Source of the DNA: Clostridiales bacterium
GTDB taxonomy: Bacteria > Bacillota > Clostridia > Oscillospirales > CAG-382
Length of the DNA: 5,848 bases
Assembly: GCA_003452915.1 (NCBI GenBank)
Contig: DMMZ01000064.1
Span: 52,400-58,247, forward strand
Direction: 5' to 3'
Each line of letters starts with the position of its first letter. Position 1 is the first letter of the stretch. Made by a program: the position numbers and the translations under genes. Shown piece after piece: positions 1 to 5,848 of the stretch. The notes under the pieces were generated by a model. It worked only from the letters and a program-made list of their open reading frames with translations, searched no databases and was not told where the DNA came from.

Positions 1-990
1 AGTTGAATCTGCCATCAAAGCAACCGAATAACCCATATCACGGAAATATTCCGCAATGGTTATACCAACATATATCGAAGCCTCACGTGCCGCAACAGGC
101 ATATCGGAGGTGTTTGCTATAAGAACGGTTCTTTCCATAAGTGAATGTCCCGTCTTGGGGTCTTTTAATTCGGGAAATTCGTTAAGAACATCGGTCATTT
201 CGTTTCCACGTTCACCGCAACCTATATAAACAACAATATCCGCTTCCGCCCATTTAGCAAGCTGATGCTGAACAACTGTTTTTCCACTACCAAAAGGACC
301 GGGAACAGCCGCAACACCGCCCTTTGCAATCGGGAAAAGTGTGTCTATAACACGCTGTCCTGTTATAAGAGGTCTATCGGGTGAAAGTTTTTGCTTGTAT
401 GGTCTTCCCGAACGAACAGGCCACTTTTGCATCATAGTTATATAGGTAGTACCTTCCTCATTGCTTACAACTGCAACAGACTCCTCTATTGTATAATCAC
501 CCTCTGTAATAGACAGAAGAGTACCTTTTACACCATAAGGAATCATTATTCTATGTAAGACTATCTCTGTCTCACATACTTCACCTATAATATCTCCGCT
601 CTCAACAATATCTCCAACTTTTACTTTAGGAGTAAAATGCCATTTCTTATTGCGATTTAACGGTGGAATTTCTATACCACGGGTAAGTCTGTTACCGATG
701 GCTTCCATAATATCTGTAAGAGGACGTTGTATTCCGTCAAAAATACTTCCTATAAGTCCGGGACCGAGTTCAACGCTAAGCGGATATTTAGTAGACTCAA
801 CAGGTTCACCTGGTTTTAAACCAGATGTTTCTTCATAAACCTGTATGGATGCCTGATTGCCATGTATCTCAATTATTTCACCTATTAAACGCTGATCGCT
901 GACACGAACAACGTCATACATATTTGCGTCACGCATACCCTCAGCAATAACCAGCGGTCCGGCTACTTTTTTTATGGTGCCTATACTCAT
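1..990 (-). CDS. ntpA: V-type ATPase catalytic subunit A, N-terminal 330 residues (3' end outside window)
   Basis: Catalytic nucleotide-binding subunit of the soluble V1 head, which hydrolyses ATP in alternation with subunit B. Seen: an N-terminal beta-barrel beginning MSIGTIKKVAGPLV, then at about residues 110-190 the 'non-homologous' insert typical of A subunits and absent from F-type beta subunits. The Walker A loop GPFGSGKT is at 231-238 (K237, T238). GERGNEM is at 259-265, with E260 matching the catalytic glutamate of the family. The window ends inside the conserved MADST stretch, just before the usual SRWAEALRE. Family members are about 580-600 residues, so slightly over half is present. 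The frame is intact. The start at 990 is chosen because GGAGG lies 6 nt upstream and because family members begin there. An in-frame ATG at 1024-1026 would add 12 residues but has no ribosome site. Follows subunit F after 64 nt. Identity is essentially certain. Confidence 0.97.
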   Translation of the reverse strand, partial: MSIGTIKKVAGPLVIAEGMRDANMYDVVRVSDQRLIGEIIEIHGNQASIQVYEETSGLKPGEPVESTKYPLSVELGPGLIGSIFDGIQRPLTDIMEAIGNRLTRGIEIPPLNRNKKWHFTPKVKVGDIVESGDIIGEVCETEIVLHRIMIPYGVKGTLLSITEGDYTIEESVAVVSNEEGTTYITMMQKWPVRSGRPYKQKLSPDRPLITGQRVIDTLFPIAKGGVAAVPGPFGSGKTVVQHQLAKWAEADIVVYIGCGERGNEMTDVLNEFPELKDPKTGHSLMERTVLIANTSDMPVAAREASIYVGITIAEYFRDMGYSVALMADST

Positions 991-996
991 CTTTAA

Positions 997-1001
997 CCTC
1001 C
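997..1001 (-). promoter_or_regulatory. Shine-Dalgarno site of ntpA (decides the start)
   Basis: GGAGG on the minus strand, 6 nt before the ATG at 988-990. It supports that start over the in-frame ATG at 1024-1026, whose upstream sequence is AT-rich with no purine-rich site. Confidence 0.85.
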
Positions 1002-1024
1002 AAGCCCTATCTGGCACAACTTTC

Positions 1025-1052
1025 ATAATATTTATAGTCTAGGTTTTTGCAA
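1025..1052 (-). promoter_or_regulatory. possible weak internal promoter before ntpA
   Basis: In the 64-nt gap between the subunit F and A genes the minus strand has TTGCAA (1047-1052), 16 nt, then TATTAT (1025-1030), matching the sigma-A consensus at 4 of 6 and 5 of 6 positions. This is the longest gap in the operon, and a transcript from here would still contain the ntpA ribosome site. AT-rich spacers often give such matches by chance, so this is only a candidate. Confidence 0.2.
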
Positions 1053-1054
1053 CC

Positions 1055-1375
1055 TTATTTATCATTAAAAATAATATCGGAACCAACAGCGCGTTCTACC
1101 GACCTCTTGACATTTAACATACCCATTCCCGTATTACCGGATACACCGGGTATCGGAATTATAGCAGGTATACAACTTTCGCGGTAGTTTTCGATTTCAG
1201 ATTCCAATTTTGCATGATAAGACTCTGTAATATAAACAACCGCAAACTGACCATTAGCCAGATATTTAAGTGTTTTTACAGCTTCTTCAACGTTATTGAC
1301 AGGGAAAATATTCAAGCCAAGTGCAGCGTATCCGTATATGCTGTCACGCTCACCGAGTACAGCTATTTTATACAT
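1055..1375 (-). CDS. ntpG: V-type ATPase subunit F (central axle; NtpG in E. hirae naming)
   Basis: Small soluble subunit of the central rotor; in this family it binds subunit D inside the A/B head and joins the axle to subunit C. Seen: 106 residues, the normal length. It has an N-terminal Rossmann-like strand, MYKIAVLGERDS, followed by GYAALGLNIFPV. A central strand FAVVYITE lies at about 44-51. The family hallmark IPIPG is at 73-77, followed by a glycine-rich turn (GNTGMG, 80-85) and a C-terminal helix with VERAVGSDIIF. The start ATG lies inside the last codons of subunit C (8-nt overlap), with GAGGG at 1382-1386, 6 nt upstream, so translation of the two is probably coupled. Naming caution: this is 'subunit F' in archaeal and bacterial V/A nomenclature (atpF) but NtpG in Enterococcus hirae, where NtpF is the stalk subunit. 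Identity is very secure. Confidence 0.95.
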   Translation of the reverse strand: MYKIAVLGERDSIYGYAALGLNIFPVNNVEEAVKTLKYLANGQFAVVYITESYHAKLESEIENYRESCIPAIIPIPGVSGNTGMGMLNVKRSVERAVGSDIIFNDK

Positions 1376-2336
1376 ACATTTCCCTCAGTCTTTCCCGAAT
1401 AGAATCCTCCGAAAGTCCGTTCAGTTTACCTGAAAGAAGAATTCTGACAGACTTTATTTCGTTTTCACGAGCTAAAATATATGCAGCAAGCGGAGAAAGT
1501 GAAAAAGGGTTGTATTTTTGAGGTTTGATCTTTTCGATAATCAAATTATCACACCATTTTTCGAAAGCGGATGAAGATTTTTTCATTTCAGCGACAGCAT
1601 CTGAATAATCGGTTGTTTCCAAATAACCGTATATCGTTTCCAAACTGTCTAAAGCACAGGAAATAAGCTTGTTCCTGTCTAAGCTATCACAATCAACTAT
1701 CGCTCTATCTAAAAATTCCTTGTTCTTCTTTGTCTTGTTACCTCGTAAAGCTATTTTTATATCTGCGGTAGCTATTTTCAATTCGACATATTCGGCTAGT
1801 AATTCGCTACCTGACTTTTTTCCCTGCACATATATAGTCTCAAGAGTTGCTTTATCAATAATTACATCACACAATTGACTGTCACCGGTGTGCATCTGTA
1901 CTTGATATGCTTCTTCCGCACAGGTTTGCAAAAAAAGCGGAAGTACAGAAAAATTATGCTCTTTTACGGATTTATATATAATTTCGGGAGATACAGTTCC
2001 GTGAGTAATATAAATTTCGGATACTTCTTCATTTATATATACTTGCTTTATTGCAGCTTTTAAATTGTGAAAATCGTTTTCGTATAAGAAGGTATCAAAA
2101 ACCGACAGGTCATCAACAAGTTCACCCATCAGGCTCCATGTCTTTTCGCGTTCGTAAGCCAAAAGCTGTTCGAGCGTTTGGCTATCTGCGTTCCCCCAGC
2201 CTTTATCAATCAGAATCTGTATGCAATCTTCATATTTATTGCTTGCTAAAAGTTGATCTAATACTGACTTGTTAAGAAGCGTTAGCTCCTTTGAACGAAT
2301 ACGTGCGACCGCATATGTGTAAAGGTTGTCCGACAT
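1368..2336 (-). CDS. ntpC: V-type ATPase subunit C (d-like rotor connector)
   Basis: Funnel-shaped subunit of the vATP-synt_AC39 family. It sits on the cytoplasmic face of the K ring and grips the D/F axle, passing rotation between V1 and the membrane ring. Seen: 322 residues, close to the family's usual 320-350, all soluble and mostly helical with no membrane segment. The N-terminal family signature is clear: YTYAVARIRSKE (residues 6-17), followed by the leucine-rich helix with LDQLLASNKYEDCIQIL and GWG. The C-terminus has the typical ILARENEIKSVRILLSGKLNGL segment, ending in RLREMYV. The rest is poorly conserved, as is normal for this subunit. The start at 2336 has GGTGAT, complementary to the end of 16S rRNA, 3 nt upstream, within a longer AAGAAGGTGAT. 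It lies 38 nt after the stop of ntpE and overlaps the subunit F gene by 8 nt. Confident from both signature and position. Confidence 0.94.
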   Translation of the reverse strand: MSDNLYTYAVARIRSKELTLLNKSVLDQLLASNKYEDCIQILIDKGWGNADSQTLEQLLAYEREKTWSLMGELVDDLSVFDTFLYENDFHNLKAAIKQVYINEEVSEIYITHGTVSPEIIYKSVKEHNFSVLPLFLQTCAEEAYQVQMHTGDSQLCDVIIDKATLETIYVQGKKSGSELLAEYVELKIATADIKIALRGNKTKKNKEFLDRAIVDCDSLDRNKLISCALDSLETIYGYLETTDYSDAVAEMKKSSSAFEKWCDNLIIEKIKPQKYNPFSLSPLAAYILARENEIKSVRILLSGKLNGLSEDSIRERLREMYV

Positions 2337-2339
2337 GTC

Positions 2340-2347
2340 ATCACCTT
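2340..2347 (-). promoter_or_regulatory. ribosome binding site of ntpC
   Basis: The minus strand reads AAGGTGAT just 3 nt before the ATG. It lacks the central GGAGG but pairs with the distal part of the anti-Shine-Dalgarno sequence (GGTGAT), which explains the unusually short spacing. The 38-nt gap it lies in is otherwise very A-rich on the transcript, suggesting an unstructured leader. Confidence 0.6.
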
Positions 2348-2374
2348 CTTCTTTGATTTATATTTTTTATTTTC

Positions 2375-2959
2375 TTATCCAAATAATATTGAACTGACTT
2401 TATCCTGCAATGTTTCCTTTGCAGCAAAGAATAAAGCATCGAATGAGCAATTTTCTTCAACATCACCGTATATAAGGATAAAACCACCGTCTATATTTCT
2501 TGTTTCATTTGCAATAAATAATATAGATGAAAGTTCTTTTTTAACTCTCTCTTCAAAATCAACCGGCATACGAGCTTTGTCTTTTATAGAAAATGCAATT
2601 TTCCCGGTCTGTTTAAGAGCGTATTTTTTTATCATTTTTAAAATAACATCAAAATACTCCGAATCGGGAAGATTAAAGAGTTTTTCCTTTGCATCAGAAA
2701 GTATTTTATCAATCATCTGTTGCTTGGCTTTTAGTAATAATTTTTTCTCCTGCAAGAGTGCGGTAGAATCAGAACGGTTTAAAGCTGCCTGCACATCAAG
2801 CTGTGAACGCTGCAATATCTCCGCACTTTTTAATTCACCTTCAGCTTTTGCTTTTTCAAGTAGTTCATCAGCTTTCTTTTTAGCTTCAGAAATCACTATA
2901 TCAGCAGCAGCTTGGGCTTCATCTTCAATATGCTTAACCAACTTTTCAAGTCCGGTCAT
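2375..2959 (-). CDS. ntpE: V-type ATPase subunit E (peripheral stalk)
   Basis: Soluble stator subunit. In this family it pairs with a G/H-type coiled coil to form the peripheral stalks that hold the A/B head against rotation. Seen: 194 residues, a usual length. Residues 1 to about 105 are highly charged, Ala/Lys/Glu-rich heptad-like helix (for example DIVISEAKKKADELLEKAKA), as expected for the long stalk coil. Residues about 105-194 form the globular domain that binds the top of subunit B. It carries the family motif GGFILIYGDVEENCSFDALF at 158-177, followed by a terminal amphipathic helix ending SSILFG. The start at 2959 follows AGGGGA about 7 nt upstream, and the gene begins 17 nt after the K stop. 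The coiled-coil partner is probably the gene at 5508-5816, at the far end of the operon. Confidence 0.95.
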   Translation of the reverse strand: MTGLEKLVKHIEDEAQAAADIVISEAKKKADELLEKAKAEGELKSAEILQRSQLDVQAALNRSDSTALLQEKKLLLKAKQQMIDKILSDAKEKLFNLPDSEYFDVILKMIKKYALKQTGKIAFSIKDKARMPVDFEERVKKELSSILFIANETRNIDGGFILIYGDVEENCSFDALFFAAKETLQDKVSSILFG

Positions 2960-2976
2960 AAAATTTCCCCTAACTA

Positions 2977-3459
2977 TTATACTGCCAAACCGTTTATTCC
3001 CATTATTGACAATATTGAAATAAGCAACGCTAAAATTGCGTATGTCTCTACCATTGCCGGGAAAATCATAGATTTACCGAACTGCTCAGGTCTCTTTGCA
3101 ACAACAGCTATACTTGCTACAGAAGCTTTTGCCTGACGTATTGCGGATGTATATCCGACAATTGCCATAGGTAAACATGCTGCTAAATATAATAAACCTT
3201 TAGCTGTTGATATTACTGCACTGCCGCCTAAAACACCGATTTGAGATAATGTAATAAATGCGATAAGCAAACCATAAATACCCTGTGTGCCGGGAAGCAG
3301 CTGTAAAATCAATACCTTACCAAACTTAGACGGGTCTTCTGTAATAACACCTGCTGCAGCCTGACCGCCCATGCCAACACCAATAGCTGAACCACAACCA
3401 GCTAAAAGAGCTGCTAAAGCTGCGCCTAATAACGCAAATACAATACCTAAATTTTCCAT
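2977..3459 (-). CDS. ntpK: V-type ATPase subunit K (membrane rotor ring, Na+-type)
   Basis: Proteolipid that forms the rotating membrane ring and carries ions past subunit I. Seen: 160 very hydrophobic residues forming a tandem duplication of two helical hairpins, with four membrane helices at about 5-30, 47-73, 83-108 and 127-153. E. hirae NtpK is 156 residues. The carboxylate is E138 in helix 4 (MVETYAIL). Residues equivalent to the E. hirae Na+ ligands L61, T64, Q65, Q110 and E139 are all present as L55, T58, Q59, Q109 and E138, and Y62 matches Y68. Na+ coupling is therefore inferred. Hairpin 1 has Gly (G57) where hairpin 2 has the Glu, so there is one ion site per protomer. The gene has the strongest ribosome site in the window and starts 3 nt after the I stop, which fits the many copies needed per ring. 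Confidence 0.97.
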   Translation of the reverse strand: MENLGIVFALLGAALAALLAGCGSAIGVGMGGQAAAGVITEDPSKFGKVLILQLLPGTQGIYGLLIAFITLSQIGVLGGSAVISTAKGLLYLAACLPMAIVGYTSAIRQAKASVASIAVVAKRPEQFGKSMIFPAMVETYAILALLISILSIMGINGLAV

Positions 3460-3462
3460 TTT

Positions 3463-5469
3463 TTATTCCTCCTTGAATTTATAATACTTTGTTTTAACAC
3501 TAAACGGGTTGAACTTACGACTTCCACCGGAATAAAATTTTCCGAAAAATTCAACATATTGCAAACGGTTGGTATGAACATAAGCACCGAGTAGGTTTAT
3601 TCCGATATTTAACGTATGCCCCAGTAATAAAATGATTATAAACAGCACAACGCCAATTATACTCAATGAAGATGTCATACTCGCCATCTTGTTAATTACC
3701 GAAGCAATAACACCGGTTGCAAGCCCCAGTGCCAGTAAACGTGAATAAGATAATACATCGCTTAAATACCCGGTAATTCCGTATAAGGCGTATAAACCTT
3801 TTAAAAATCGTTTAAATGGATTTTTTGATTCTCTGCCGTTTGTTGTTATAATTCCTACAGCTGCAACAACTGCAATAATTCCTGCGATATTTCCGATTAA
3901 GCTCGGTAAAATAAATTTTAAACCTAAAATGTCAGCAAACATCTTCATTGATAATAGCTTTAAAATACAACCGAATATCAACACATACCAGAACACAACA
4001 TCATAAATTATAGCTTTGTAATCTTTTTGCTTGAATAACTGATAGAGTTTCATTCCTAAACCGGAAAATAAATGTATTATACCAATAAGCATTGCAAATA
4101 CAAGCATTCTCATAGGTTCTTTAACTGGGAAAAACCAAAATGGAGGGATCGTTAACACTTTTCCAAAATAAGTAGATGATACAACATCGACTATATCACC
4201 AAGATAGCTTCCAAACATAACGCCCCAGAAAACGGTTGATATTCCACAGAAAAAAAACATTTTTAGTGTATTTCTCATTGAGTTTTCAAGTTTATTTCTA
4301 TAAAAAAATAATCCGAATGCACAGCCAAGAGTTATTACCGCACCGTAAACAGCGTCAGATAACATTAAACCGAATAGCATATAGTAGAAAAGTGACATTA
4401 CTGTTGTTGGATCAATCTCGCTTTTTCCGGGTAGGCTATAGGATTCTACAATCCCCTCAAGTGGTGCGGAAAATCCATTATTTTCAAGTTTTACAGGAAC
4501 ATCCTCGTTTTCTTTCGGTTGTTCAAACTCGAGTGCTAACTCAAAATTTGAGCTTAACTCGGTTTCAATAATACTTTTTTCTTTTTCGGGAATGTAACCT
4601 GTCATGATAAAAGTGTTTTTCGACTGAGATAATTGATTGATTACATTATATTTTTCTGCTCGTATAGTTTCGTAATCAACAAAAAAACGTATATCCTCTC
4701 GTTGTGCTACCAAGGTTTCTATTTTTGATATTGCTTTAGTAATATTATTTTCAGCTTGTTTTATTTGATTTTCAAGGTCTTCTCTCTGTTTTGCAGGAGC
4801 TTTGTCTATTGTTGATGAAGCATATGAAAAACCGGCTGCTCTTAACTTTTCGGAAACTATTTGTGCTTTTTCTTTAACACAAAGTACAAATATACAGGTT
4901 TGTTCTCTTGAAGCACTTATTATATCAACATTAATAGGCATTTGCTCTGCTAAAAGCGCATATATCGAATCTAAATCCCATATGTTTGGCAGAGTTCCAA
5001 TAAAACCGGAGGTATATTTTGTACCCGAAAAATTCATCGGTATATCAAGGGTTGTCCAGGCGTATAGCATTTCCCATGTAGCTTTGAGTTTTAATATCTC
5101 TGCTTTTTGTTCGGAAATTTGCTTAACAAGCATACAGATTTTATTCGTAGTATTTTCAACACTGGTATGTTTTAACGAGAATTTATCGTATTCCTCGGGA
5201 GTAATTTCCAATCTGCCGTTCAAAGCACCGAGCATTGATTTTTTAATAGGAACATAACTGTCCAGAATTTGAAGTGCTTCTTTTGCAGTAGCTATGTTTT
5301 TATTTAATACAGTAATAGCTGCTGATACGTCATTTTTACGAAAAATATTATCCTCGGTTAAATTCATATCAATCTCAATTACACCTCGGCGTTGTAATTG
5401 TTCAAGTATCTTTTTTCTGTCTTTTTTTAATGCACAAATAGTGATACGCTGCATTGGCAGTACAGCCAT
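3463..5469 (-). CDS. ntpI: V-type ATPase subunit I (a-type stator and ion channel)
   Basis: Membrane stator subunit whose C-terminal half provides the two ion half-channels next to the K ring and whose N-terminal half anchors the peripheral stalks. Seen: 668 residues, normal for the family. Residues 1 to about 350 are soluble, beginning MAVLPMQRITICALKKDRKK, with helical coiled-coil arms at about 105-130 and 225-260. From 350 on there are seven or eight membrane helices, opening with the family block DPTTVMSLFYYMLFGLMLSD (353-372). R577 in LSYSRLLALGLA and R635 in HTNRLQYVEFFGKFY align with the channel arginines R573 and R629 of E. hirae NtpI (R735 and R799 of yeast Vph1p). E640 is also conserved. 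The start at 5469 has GAGG 5 nt upstream; Met6 is a less likely alternative. It lies 38 nt after the stalk gene, and its last codons hold the ntpK ribosome site. Confidence 0.96.
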   Translation of the reverse strand: MAVLPMQRITICALKKDRKKILEQLQRRGVIEIDMNLTEDNIFRKNDVSAAITVLNKNIATAKEALQILDSYVPIKKSMLGALNGRLEITPEEYDKFSLKHTSVENTTNKICMLVKQISEQKAEILKLKATWEMLYAWTTLDIPMNFSGTKYTSGFIGTLPNIWDLDSIYALLAEQMPINVDIISASREQTCIFVLCVKEKAQIVSEKLRAAGFSYASSTIDKAPAKQREDLENQIKQAENNITKAISKIETLVAQREDIRFFVDYETIRAEKYNVINQLSQSKNTFIMTGYIPEKEKSIIETELSSNFELALEFEQPKENEDVPVKLENNGFSAPLEGIVESYSLPGKSEIDPTTVMSLFYYMLFGLMLSDAVYGAVITLGCAFGLFFYRNKLENSMRNTLKMFFFCGISTVFWGVMFGSYLGDIVDVVSSTYFGKVLTIPPFWFFPVKEPMRMLVFAMLIGIIHLFSGLGMKLYQLFKQKDYKAIIYDVVFWYVLIFGCILKLLSMKMFADILGLKFILPSLIGNIAGIIAVVAAVGIITTNGRESKNPFKRFLKGLYALYGITGYLSDVLSYSRLLALGLATGVIASVINKMASMTSSLSIIGVVLFIIILLLGHTLNIGINLLGAYVHTNRLQYVEFFGKFYSGGSRKFNPFSVKTKYYKFKEE
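3467..3474 (-). promoter_or_regulatory. strong Shine-Dalgarno site of ntpK inside the end of ntpI
   Basis: AAGGAGGA on the minus strand, a near-complete anti-16S match 7 nt before the ntpK ATG. It lies within the last codons of subunit I, where AAG GAG GAA encodes the terminal Lys-Glu-Glu before TAA. A ribosome ending I therefore stops over the K ribosome site, so coupling or local re-initiation is likely. Confidence 0.9.
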
Positions 5470-5474
5470 AACAA

Positions 5475-5486
5475 CCTCACCCCCCC
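5475..5486 (-). promoter_or_regulatory. ntpI ribosome site with an adjacent seven-G tract
   Basis: Reading the transcript, a run of seven G (5480-5486) is followed by TGAGG, with GAGG at 5475-5478, 5 nt before the ntpI ATG. The homopolymer is non-coding, so a length change would alter leader structure or ribosome access but not the reading frame. The G-run could also act as an extra purine-rich standby site. Confidence 0.6.
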
Positions 5487-5507
5487 TTTTATGACATCCA
5501 TGTAATT

Positions 5508-5816
5508 TTATGCTATATATGAAATAATAAAATTAATTGCTTCACACGATTTTTTATCAACAATTTCTTTTATCTTTATTATTTCTTCGTTTGCTCTTAT
5601 TTTTGAGGTTTCAACTACTTTTTCGCCTTGTGTGTTAGCTTCTTGTAGCTTGTTTTTTACTTTTTCAAGTGCTTCTTTTGTTATAGCCGAAATCATTTCG
5701 TTTGCTTCCTGCTGTGCTTTTAAAAGTATGGCATCGCGTTCTTTAACAGCCTCTTTTTCTTTCTGTATTGCGTTTTGTTCTGCTTGATATACTGCCTCTA
5801 CTGCTTCTATAGCCAT
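5508..5816 (-). CDS. V-type ATPase G/H-like peripheral stalk subunit (NtpF position)
   Basis: Probably the coiled-coil partner of subunit E in the peripheral stalk. Seen: 102 residues from the chosen ATG. Almost all form one charged helix rich in Ala, Glu and Lys with a heptad-like pattern (EKEAVKERDAILLKAQQEAN, then KVKNKLQEANTQGEKV), no membrane segment and a short hydrophobic tail INFIISYIA. Size, composition and first place before ntpI match E. hirae ntpF, also called subunit G or H. Such coils have little sequence signature, so position carries much of the call. Start choice: an ATG at 5828 adds MDII, but the AGGA at 5829-5832 abuts it with no spacer. The ATG at 5816 has GGA 7 nt upstream and that AGGA 12 nt upstream, so I prefer it. 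The gene is complete, and any earlier gene is outside the window. Confidence 0.85.
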   Translation of the reverse strand: MAIEAVEAVYQAEQNAIQKEKEAVKERDAILLKAQQEANEMISAITKEALEKVKNKLQEANTQGEKVVETSKIRANEEIIKIKEIVDKKSCEAINFIISYIA

Positions 5817-5822
5817 TATTAT

Positions 5823-5832
5823 ATCCATTCCT
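5823..5832 (-). promoter_or_regulatory. ribosome site region of the G/H-like gene (start ambiguous)
   Basis: The transcript reads AGGA, then ATGGAT, then ATAATA before the second ATG (5814-5816). AGGA directly touches the first ATG (5826-5828), which is too close for initiation there. Spacing is workable only for the second ATG, using GGA at 5824-5826 or AGGA at 5829-5832. Confidence 0.5.
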
Positions 5833-5848
5833 TTCGTCGGAGCGCGGA

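Noticed and set aside
1042..1054. Small inverted repeat after the subunit F stop (GGTT, 5-nt loop, AACC)
   Set aside because: The stem has only 4 bp and is not followed by a U-run, so it is not a credible terminator.
2337..2374. A-rich 38-nt gap between ntpE and ntpC, checked for a promoter or terminator
   Set aside because: It contains TATAAA-like AT-rich sequence but no spaced -35 element, no hairpin and no U-run. It is best read as an unstructured leader for ntpC.
2577..3023. Open frame of 148 codons on the plus strand
   Set aside because: It lies antisense over ntpE and the end of ntpK. Its Ser/Phe-rich composition is what the reverse complement of a Lys/Glu/Ala-rich coiled-coil gene gives, and it has no recognisable domain.
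4802..5257. Open frame of 151 codons on the plus strand
   Set aside because: It is antisense inside the well-supported ntpI gene, with no ribosome site fitting its start and no recognisable family, so it is a shadow frame.
5818..5823. Perfect TATAAT on the minus strand before the stalk gene
   Set aside because: It sits inside the spacer just before the preferred ATG, leaving no room for a leader with a ribosome site. About 17 nt upstream the sequence is GC-rich (CGCGCT region) with no -35 match.
1..5848. A novel or accessory system within the operon (inserted gene, fusion, CRISPR, mobile element, toxin-antitoxin)
   Set aside because: Every stretch longer than 64 nt is explained by a canonical V-type ATPase subunit of normal length. 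No direct repeats, terminal inverted repeats or foreign-looking base composition were seen.

Overview
The window is most of one operon. All seven genes lie on the minus strand (read from high to low coordinates) and encode subunits of a bacterial V-type (V/A-type) rotary ATPase. In transcription order they are a G/H-like peripheral stalk subunit, subunit I (a-type stator), subunit K (membrane ring), subunit E (peripheral stalk), subunit C (ring-to-axle connector, d-like), subunit F (central axle) and the first 330 codons of catalytic subunit A, which runs off the left edge at position 1. This is the order of the Enterococcus hirae ntp operon (ntpF-I-K-E-C-G-A), so B and D would be expected just beyond the left edge.

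The DNA is AT-rich, with GGAGG-type Shine-Dalgarno sites, short gaps (3 to 64 nt) and one 8-nt gene overlap. Together with the gene order this suggests a low-GC Gram-positive bacterium, probably a Clostridia-type anaerobe. The genus cannot be read from the sequence. No gene is broken, and I see no mobile element, CRISPR array, RNA gene or convincing terminator. The genes are probably read as one transcript that starts to the right of the window.

Layout: 5817-5848 leader of the G/H-like gene; 5508-5816 G/H-like stalk; 5470-5507 gap with a seven-G tract; 3463-5469 I; 2977-3459 K; 2375-2959 E; 1368-2336 C; 1055-1375 F; 991-1054 gap with the ntpA ribosome site and a weak promoter-like pair; 1-990 A (partial).

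How the parts work together: A (with B outside the window) hydrolyses ATP. This turns the central axle (F, with D outside the window), which drives the K ring through C. Ions cross at the interface of K and the C-terminal membrane half of I. The E and G/H-like coiled coils hold the A/B head still against I. K carries every residue that binds Na+ in the E. hirae K ring, so the enzyme is best predicted to be Na+-coupled. K has one carboxylate per four-helix protomer, which fits an ATP-driven pump better than a synthase.

I did not find a previously undescribed system here. This is a well-known complex in a canonical arrangement, and the findings concern ion specificity, start-site choice and translation control.
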